Under the pieces are notes generated by a model, which was given only the letters and a program-made list of their open reading frames with translations, was not told where the DNA came from and did no database searches. The position numbers were made by a program, and so were the translations under genes. 9,216 nucleotides of DNA. Origin: Deltaproteobacteria bacterium. Its GTDB lineage: Bacteria; Myxococcota; UBA727; JABDBI01. The stretch's first letter is position 1. Each line of letters begins with the position of its first letter. The stretch spans positions 1 through 9,216 of the forward strand of contig JAESQZ010000081.1 in NCBI GenBank assembly GCA_016764955.1, read 5' to 3'. Shown piece after piece: positions 4,562-9,216 of the stretch.

Positions 4562-6658
4562 TCATTTGTCAGTCCACACTCCTAATAAATACTTCTCACC
4601 CCTTGCCATTGCTTCGGCCCGCTCTTTTAAGTCCCGAAACCAAATCTTGTCAGCCGGGCGTTCAGCTCTGCTTTCCAGCAGCTCAAACATCACTATCGCT
4701 GACTTAATCTGACCGGTTTGAGCCTGAGCGATTCCTAGCAATCTCCTGGCTTCCTGACCAATCGGGCCAGTCAGGTAGCTAGGCATGAGACTTTGTCCAA
4801 TATAAAAGTTGCCAGTTTGAATTTCTAAGCGAGCTAGCAAATAGCTTGCATAATCAAAACTTAAGTTCTCAGTAGAAGGTTGCCTCAAGAAAAACCCAAG
4901 TTTTCCATAGTCAGCGGCCTTTTCGACCCAGTTCTTTTGAGGTGTTGTTAGTAACTCCAGTGCCGCTTTCGCATAAGGCGTATCTTTGAGCATTGCTTTT
5001 TTAATCGTGATTTCTCGTTGTTTGTGAATTGGCTGCTCTAGCAGTGGAATCTGATTATATCGTGCTAAGGCTTCCGAGAAAAGGCCTTGCCGTGCCAAGA
5101 TATCAGCTCGCTGTACCAGGCTTTCTTCTTTTGGCTTAATTTGAACTTGCTGGCCATCCACACAAGTCGCAGCTAAAATAGAATCTTTTGAAAAGTGGCT
5201 CGATACAACTGGCAAAGCATATGGTGGCAAGGGCATTTCACCAAGCTGAAGACGATAATCTTTCAAAAAAGACTTAGCAAAGCTGACTCTACCAGCCGAA
5301 GCCAAGTTCACAACTTCCTCGGATCGACAGGAATCAGTTGAACACCTTGAATTAATATACGCCCCCAGCAGAGCTGCTGAAGCTGTATAGCCTCGCCTTG
5401 ACGACTGAAACCAAAATGAACCGAAATCAGCTTCAAGCAGTGTTTCAGGATGCTTCAATAAGCCTAGTTGGTCAAAAGCCGATGCTATTTCTAAATCTGT
5501 TAAATGATCCTGTAGGCTGAGTTCAGGTGTCAAATAGGTCGCTAGGCCCTCAGATAATCCCCAGTTAGGCAGCAAACGAAAAACGCCTGGCACTTTCCAA
5601 ACTGTATTTGAAACTTCACCCAAAATAATATGCGCTAGCTCGTGACCGAGTACAGGATGCGGAACCTGAGCTCCTACAATGTGGATTTCACGGTGAGTGG
5701 GCAAAGCATAGTGAATATTTCTTGCGCCTGTATGCCTGGCTAAAGAGTCTCCGTTTTGATAAACCCAGATGTTAATCTGCTTTTTAGGCTCAAGCCCTGT
5801 TCTATTTTGAAGTCGCGATAGCCAAAAGTGAGCCTCCTGCATAATGCCCTCAGCATGCGTTTTTCCAACTTCTGTAAAGTTCGTATGGATCGTCACTAAG
5901 CCCTGTTTCAGCTCATCTGGATAATCGCGCTGACGTTCAGCAATTGCAGGTGCTATCTTCGACTTGCTATTGAGGTGCATCGAAACACCACCTATCAAGA
6001 AGAAAAGAACGGCCCATGCTTGAGTTGTTCGCCTTTTCCACCGGATTCCCAAACTGACAATCAGCCCAACATAAAAAAGCGCACTAATACGGTAAGCAAT
6101 GACAGCAGGTTCAAGAGCCTGCCCTTTAAGCAAATCGCCTAAAAATAAAAACCAATACATATCAAAGAATCTGAGCGATGGATTGAGCCACCACAAAAAT
6201 CCTTGCAGGGCCAGGTAGAGACCCAAAACGATCAAACCAATAATCGTAGCCGCGCGCACATGGCCAATCATTCGACCTAGGACAATCCCAGTCACCAAAC
6301 TTAAACTTAGCTGCGGTACAATAATCAATAAAAACGGAATGACACCGGAGCCCGGGCTACAACTTTGAACAAAGAAAGACTTAAGCAGCAGCAAAAATAA
6401 ATAGAAGGCAACAGGTGCAAATACCCAAGTCCCTTCTCTTGTTAAGTCGTGCAACAATCCATTCCGATGCTTCAGCGCACCTCGAGATGCACCAGCAATA
6501 AAACTAAAAGGCGCCAAAAACATCCCTAAAAACATCGCCGACTCGATAGTGGGCGTACTGAGAAGAGGAGACGAGAGCGCAAAAAAATAAGAGATCATTG
6601 TCATCACGACAAGGAGCATCGAAGGTGTAGAGGGGAATGTTCTTCTTGGTAAAATCAT
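4562..6658 (-). CDS. Polytopic membrane protein with periplasmic HExxH (gluzincin-like) metallopeptidase domain and helical-repeat tail
   Basis: The protein has 698 residues. The N-terminal 230 residues hold about seven membrane segments (roughly 12-30, 41-58, 77-96, 105-128, 136-156, 187-204, 213-227). Basic loops at 59-73 and 206-210 place the rest of the chain in the periplasm. A zinc peptidase domain follows: HELAH (339-343) supplies two His ligands and the catalytic Glu340, and NWGLSEGLATYL (365-376) supplies the probable third ligand Glu370, as in gluzincin/peptidase MA-like families. Cys439 and Cys444 could form a disulfide, fitting an extracytoplasmic site. Residues from about 510 to 680 are TPR-like helical repeats (for example residues 520-531 and 637-658). 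The ATG at 6656-6658 overlaps the ffh stop as ATGA, suggesting translational coupling. Residues 101-107 are encoded by a copy of the interspersed repeat. Substrate unknown; membrane or envelope protein quality control is inference. Confidence 0.85.
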   Translation of the reverse strand: MILPRRTFPSTPSMLLVVMTMISYFFALSSPLLSTPTIESAMFLGMFLAPFSFIAGASRGALKHRNGLLHDLTREGTWVFAPVAFYLFLLLLKSFFVQSCSPGSGVIPFLLIIVPQLSLSLVTGIVLGRMIGHVRAATIIGLIVLGLYLALQGFLWWLNPSLRFFDMYWFLFLGDLLKGQALEPAVIAYRISALFYVGLIVSLGIRWKRRTTQAWAVLFFLIGGVSMHLNSKSKIAPAIAERQRDYPDELKQGLVTIHTNFTEVGKTHAEGIMQEAHFWLSRLQNRTGLEPKKQINIWVYQNGDSLARHTGARNIHYALPTHREIHIVGAQVPHPVLGHELAHIILGEVSNTVWKVPGVFRLLPNWGLSEGLATYLTPELSLQDHLTDLEIASAFDQLGLLKHPETLLEADFGSFWFQSSRRGYTASAALLGAYINSRCSTDSCRSEEVVNLASAGRVSFAKSFLKDYRLQLGEMPLPPYALPVVSSHFSKDSILAATCVDGQQVQIKPKEESLVQRADILARQGLFSEALARYNQIPLLEQPIHKQREITIKKAMLKDTPYAKAALELLTTPQKNWVEKAADYGKLGFFLRQPSTENLSFDYASYLLARLEIQTGNFYIGQSLMPSYLTGPIGQEARRLLGIAQAQTGQIKSAIVMFELLESRAERPADKIWFRDLKERAEAMARGEKYLLGVWTDK
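6338..6360. repeat. Partial palindromic repeat copy inside the metallopeptidase gene
   Basis: Bases 6339-6356 (ATGACACCGGAGCCCGGG) are identical over 18 bp to 4517-4534 in the intergenic repeat cluster. Here they are in frame and encode residues of SPGSGVI in a predicted periplasmic loop between membrane segments three and four. This resembles the in-frame palindromic elements known in Rickettsia proteins, though membership of any named family is not shown. Confidence 0.75.
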
Positions 6659-8109
6659 CGCTTTTTATTCTTCTTGCGGGCTAACTTAGCACGTTTTCTT
6701 TTATCTTTTCTCCCCAAGTCTAACTTTGGCATCGAAAATCTCGGCTTAGCACTTAAAGCCGGCAGACTCATCTTGGAGCTTAGAGCAGGATTTAAGCTAG
6801 GCATTTTGCCCATATTTTGCATCATGCCTTTCATTGCTTTAAACTGCTTAAGTAAAGCATCTACTTCACTTTCTTGTCGGCCAGACCCTAAAGCTATTCG
6901 TCGTCTTCTGCTCAGCTGCTTGAGTATAAGCTCTGGCTGCTTACGCTCTCTTGGAGTCATCGAAAGAATCATCGACTCAATGCGTTTCATTTGGCCTTCG
7001 CCGTCAATATTTTTAAGCTGAGCGCCCATAGCACCAACTCCAGGCAACTTTTCCAAAATTCCCGCAAGAGGGCCCATTTTTCGAATCATCCGAATTTGTT
7101 TCAGAAAATCTTGAAGTGAAAACTGGCCTTTCAGCATACGTTCAGCATCTTTTTCCGCTTGAGCTTTATCCACATGCTGCTCAAAATCTTTTACGAGCGA
7201 CGCAATATCACCCATATCTAAAATACGGCTAGCAAGGCCCTCAGCTCTAAATTCCTCGAGTTGCCCTACTTTTTCACCAACACCAATAAATTTAATAGGC
7301 TTTTGAGTGACTGACTTAATAGACAGCGCAGCTCCACCTCGTGCATCACCATCCAACTTGGTTAAGATAAAACCATCAACTTCAAGTCTTCGGTTAAACT
7401 CACGCGCTGTATTAACCGAATCTTGGCCAATCATGGCATCTATCACCATCAAGATTTGATCAGGCTTAGCGAGTGATTTAATTGACTCAAGCTCGCGCAT
7501 CAGTGGCTCGTCAATCGCCAAACGGCCAGCCGTATCAAAAATTAGCAGATCACAATTAAGCTCTCGCGCTTTTTCAAAAGCCTGCTTACAAAGTTCATCA
7601 GGCGAAACACCTGGCTTAGAATAAACTGGTGTGTCTAACTGCTCACCTAAAACCTCAAGCTGCTTCACAGCTGCCGGACGATAAATATCAGCCGCCACTA
7701 ATAGCGGCGTATGCGATTTAGATTTCAAATATTGCGCTAGTTTGGCAGTAGTCGTGGTCTTACCAGACCCCTGCAAGCCAACCATCATGATGCTGCCAAT
7801 AGGCTTCGAAAAGCTCAAACTTGCATCAGAAGGCCCCATGAGGCTTTCAAGTTCATCCTGGCAGATCTTAATAAAGTGCTGTTCTGGGCTAATCTTCGTT
7901 TTCTTAAAAGAAGTTTTGACTTCTTTGCCCAAAGATTTTTGTTTAACTTGGCTCAAGAATTGCTCGATGACATCGACGTGTGCATCGGCTTCTAAAAGCG
8001 ATTTCCGAACTTCTAAAAGAGCTTTCTCAATGTTGCTCTCAGTAAGCATGGCTTGCCCACTTAAGAAATTTCTGGCATTTCGAAATCCGCTGGATATTGT
8101 CTCAAGCAT
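6655..8109 (-). CDS. ffh: Signal recognition particle GTPase Ffh (SRP54 homologue)
   Basis: Ffh binds signal sequences of nascent membrane proteins together with 4.5S RNA and docks with FtsY at the inner membrane, hydrolysing GTP. At 484 residues the length is usual, slightly extended at the C-terminus. The N domain spans about 1-95. The G domain motifs are GLQGSGKTTT (111-120), DIYRPAAVKQL (141-151), DTAGR (192-196) and TKLDGDARGG (250-259). The M domain from about 325 is Met-rich and carries MTPRERKQPELI and the RNA-binding SRRRRIALGSG (400-410). A Lys/Arg-rich tail (from 467) follows a Met/Ser/Pro stretch and may add RNA or membrane contacts. The ATG has AAGG about five bases upstream. Its stop overlaps the metallopeptidase start by four bases, and it is divergent from ihfB. 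All key residues are present. Confidence 0.97.
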   Translation of the reverse strand: MLETISSGFRNARNFLSGQAMLTESNIEKALLEVRKSLLEADAHVDVIEQFLSQVKQKSLGKEVKTSFKKTKISPEQHFIKICQDELESLMGPSDASLSFSKPIGSIMMVGLQGSGKTTTTAKLAQYLKSKSHTPLLVAADIYRPAAVKQLEVLGEQLDTPVYSKPGVSPDELCKQAFEKARELNCDLLIFDTAGRLAIDEPLMRELESIKSLAKPDQILMVIDAMIGQDSVNTAREFNRRLEVDGFILTKLDGDARGGAALSIKSVTQKPIKFIGVGEKVGQLEEFRAEGLASRILDMGDIASLVKDFEQHVDKAQAEKDAERMLKGQFSLQDFLKQIRMIRKMGPLAGILEKLPGVGAMGAQLKNIDGEGQMKRIESMILSMTPRERKQPELILKQLSRRRRIALGSGRQESEVDALLKQFKAMKGMMQNMGKMPSLNPALSSKMSLPALSAKPRFSMPKLDLGRKDKRKRAKLARKKNKKR

Positions 8110-8166
8110 GAAAGCCTTTTAGCTTGGCGTTTGCTAAATGCCAAATATCTGTTGTAGATTTTGAAT
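8110..8166. promoter_or_regulatory. Divergent ffh/ihfB promoter region with candidate sigma-70 boxes
   Basis: Plus strand, for ihfB: TTGCTA (8131-8136), an 18-bp spacer and TAGATT (8155-8160), each matching four of six consensus bases. Minus strand, for ffh: TTGGCA (8144-8139), a 17-bp spacer and TAAAAG (8121-8116), matching five and four of six. Both -10 candidates end six bases before the ATG, which would make the mRNAs leaderless or nearly so. For ffh this conflicts with an AAGG that could serve as ribosome-binding site. Treat these as weak predictions. Confidence 0.35.
8124..8144. promoter_or_regulatory. Operator-like imperfect palindrome between ffh and ihfB
   Basis: TTGGCGTTT (8124-8132) and AAATGCCAA (8136-8144) are reverse complements with one mismatch, around a three-base centre GCT. 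The site overlaps both candidate -35 boxes, so a dimeric regulator bound here could control both genes. No regulator is identified in the window. Confidence 0.4.
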
Positions 8167-8448
8167 ATGCTCAAAAGTGAACTCATCAAACGACTTGCCC
8201 AAGAAGCCAAAGGAATCTCTCACGAAGATGTTGAAACCCTAGTCAAAACAGTGTTTCAGACCATGACAGATGCTCTTTGCCAACATCACCGTATTGAAAT
8301 ACGAGGTTTCGGCTCCTTTTCAGCTAAAAAGCGCAAAGCGAGAACCGCTCATAACCCCAAAACAGGCATCAATTTAATGGTGCCTGAAAAGTGGGTACCT
8401 TTCTTTACAGCAGGCAAGGAGCTGAAAGAACGCGCCAACCATGCCTAA
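8167..8448 (+). CDS. ihfB: Integration host factor beta-type DNA-bending protein
   Basis: HU/IHF family proteins bind as dimers and bend DNA sharply in the minor groove; IHF acts in nucleoid structure, transcription and recombination. The 93-residue protein aligns end to end with IHF-beta: MLKSELIKRLA at the start, RIEIRGFGSFS (42-52), the arm-tip motif NPKTG (63-67) with intercalating Pro64, and VPFFTAGKELKERA near the end. GFGSFS and GKELKER favour the beta subunit over HU or IHF-alpha. ATG 8167 gives the family's usual length; a TTG at 8161 would add two residues. No Shine-Dalgarno sequence is evident. The gene overlaps the next one by eight bases. No alpha subunit is present in this window, so whether it works as homo- or heterodimer cannot be told. 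Confidence 0.92.
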   Translation: MLKSELIKRLAQEAKGISHEDVETLVKTVFQTMTDALCQHHRIEIRGFGSFSAKKRKARTAHNPKTGINLMVPEKWVPFFTAGKELKERANHA

Positions 8449-9139
8449 GGCTTCTGCCGTCATCATTGGCAACGAGATCTTAAACGGTAAAGTTCAGGAT
8501 CAAAACACACAGACTCTAGCTAAATTCCTATTCGACTCTGGGATCTCACTTTGCCTAACTGAAACCATCCCTGATCATATAGACACCATCGCTAAAACTA
8601 TTCAAAAACATGCTGCTCATTTTGACTTTGTCTTCACCTCAGGCGGCATCGGCCCTACGCATGATGATCTGACCTACGAAGCAGTCGCCAAGGCTTTCGG
8701 CTGCCCTCTAAAACTTCACCAAAACGCCAAAAACCGCTATCGAGATATCACAGGGAGAGAATTAACTGGCGCAAGGCTCAAAATGGCGACTCTACCTGAC
8801 AAAGCCGAAGTTCTTTGGACCGAGAATCTCTGGGTTCCAACTGTTTATATTCACCCTGTTTATGTGCTGCCTGGGATTCCAGAATTATTTACAGCTATGC
8901 TGCACAGCTTAAAGCCAAGATTCGATTTTCCACCTTTTGAACGTCAACTTCTCTATACCAATCAACCCGAAGCTGAAATTGCTTTTAAACTAGAAGAAGT
9001 CCAAAAGAGGTTTCCTGAAGTCGAAATCGGCAGCTACCCGCAAAAAATGCCCGATGGCTTTCGGGTGATGATCAGCATCGAGGGCCCAAAAAATAACGGC
9101 GTGCAACAAGTTGCTGAAGAGATTAGGAAGTTTATCTAA
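8441..9139 (+). CDS. COG1058/CinA N-terminal-type protein (MoCF_biosynth domain)
   Basis: The 232-residue protein is a molybdopterin-binding (MoaB/Mog-like) fold seen at the N-terminus of CinA and in eukaryotic FAD synthase. In CinA this part is linked to ADP-ribose/nucleotide pyrophosphatase activity, but short stand-alone members are poorly characterised. Visible motifs are GNEILNG (10-16), TSGGIGPTHDD (66-76), ARLKMATLPD (111-120) and VLPGIPEL (142-149). Residues 165-232 form the small C-terminal domain, with IGSYPQ and RVMISIEG. The nicotinamide-nucleotide amidase (PncC) domain of full CinA is absent, so a competence role should not be assumed. The ATG lies inside the ihfB 3' end (eight-base overlap), implying co-transcription and probable translational coupling. 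Confidence 0.88.
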   Translation: MPKASAVIIGNEILNGKVQDQNTQTLAKFLFDSGISLCLTETIPDHIDTIAKTIQKHAAHFDFVFTSGGIGPTHDDLTYEAVAKAFGCPLKLHQNAKNRYRDITGRELTGARLKMATLPDKAEVLWTENLWVPTVYIHPVYVLPGIPELFTAMLHSLKPRFDFPPFERQLLYTNQPEAEIAFKLEEVQKRFPEVEIGSYPQKMPDGFRVMISIEGPKNNGVQQVAEEIRKFI

Positions 9140-9146
9140 ATCTTAT

Positions 9147-9216
9147 CTATTTCCAGTAGGTAACTTCATAGTGTTTACCATTTGCTGGCAACTGATATTT
9201 CAAACCACTGGAATAA
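9147..9216 (-). CDS. 3' end of an unidentified convergent gene (partial)
   Basis: On the minus strand an open frame enters from the right edge and ends at TAG (9149-9147). It encodes about 22 residues, SSGLKYQLPANGKHYEVTYWK being the legible end. The composition is protein-like, and the frame is open over the whole available length. Its stop lies seven bases from the end of the cinA-like gene, in keeping with the tight packing here. It is too short to assign a family; chance openness cannot be excluded. Confidence 0.45.
   Translation of the reverse strand, partial: YSSGLKYQLPANGKHYEVTYWK

Noticed and set aside
4348..4707. Open frame of 119 codons on the plus strand running through the repeat cluster
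   Set aside because: It spans two minus-strand genes and translates the 18-bp repeats into a repetitive DDTGARDDTGARDD stretch; nothing supports expression.
7742..8122. Open frame of 126 codons on the plus strand opposite ffh
   Set aside because: It mirrors the conserved GTPase coding sequence and includes no recognisable domain.
8441..9139. Calling this gene full-length cinA, a competence gene
   Set aside because: The PncC amidase domain is missing and the gene ends cleanly with a stop at 9137-9139, so only the COG1058-type domain can be claimed.

Overview
The window looks like a piece of a Gram-negative bacterial chromosome of moderate, slightly AT-leaning composition. It is gene-dense, with ATGA-type gene overlaps and short intergenic gaps. 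An IHF-beta-type DNA-bending protein, a polytopic protein with a probable periplasmic metallopeptidase domain, and GC-rich palindromic repeats of the CCCGGGATGAC type support a proteobacterial lineage in the broad sense (alpha- or 'delta'/Bdellovibrio-like). The sequence alone does not settle the lineage.

Layout. Bases 1-120 hold one copy of the palindromic repeat and no gene. A 577-residue protein with five C-terminal TPR repeats (121-1854, minus) is transcribed divergently from a 630-residue predicted exported or membrane-anchored protein kinase (1896-3788, plus). The kinase overlaps by 12 bp, tail to tail, a CPBP-family membrane protease (3777-4439, minus). Next comes a cluster of GC-rich palindromes and 18-bp tandem units (4461-4558). 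After it lies a polytopic HExxH metallopeptidase with a helical-repeat tail (4562-6658, minus), whose start codon overlaps the stop of ffh, the SRP GTPase (6655-8109, minus). A 57-bp divergent region with an operator-like palindrome separates ffh from ihfB (8167-8448, plus), which overlaps a COG1058/CinA N-terminal-type gene (8441-9139, plus). The right edge carries the 3' end of a convergent minus-strand gene.

The right half (ffh, ihfB, cinA-like) is core machinery: co-translational membrane targeting, nucleoid architecture, and a nucleotide-repair or MoCF-like domain. The ffh-metallopeptidase-CPBP run on one strand joins membrane insertion to two membrane-associated proteases, but joint function is inference.

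The unusual part is the left end. The kinase domain is not the ordinary bacterial PknB/Hanks type. It carries the CMGC (CDK/DYRK) signature: HCD instead of HRD, an HELVTLWYRAPE activation-segment end, DIWSVGCILAEL and RPIFQG. It lacks both the HRD arginine and the CDK T-loop threonine. Upstream of the kinase, in the same chain, is a helical region that by eye follows the order of a PHO80-type cyclin box. The protein also starts with a signal-peptide-like segment and sits back to back with a TPR protein. A self-contained cyclin-CDK-like module in a bacterium, possibly exported towards a eukaryotic host, is the most interesting hypothesis here. The kinase class is well supported; the cyclin-like and effector readings are speculative.
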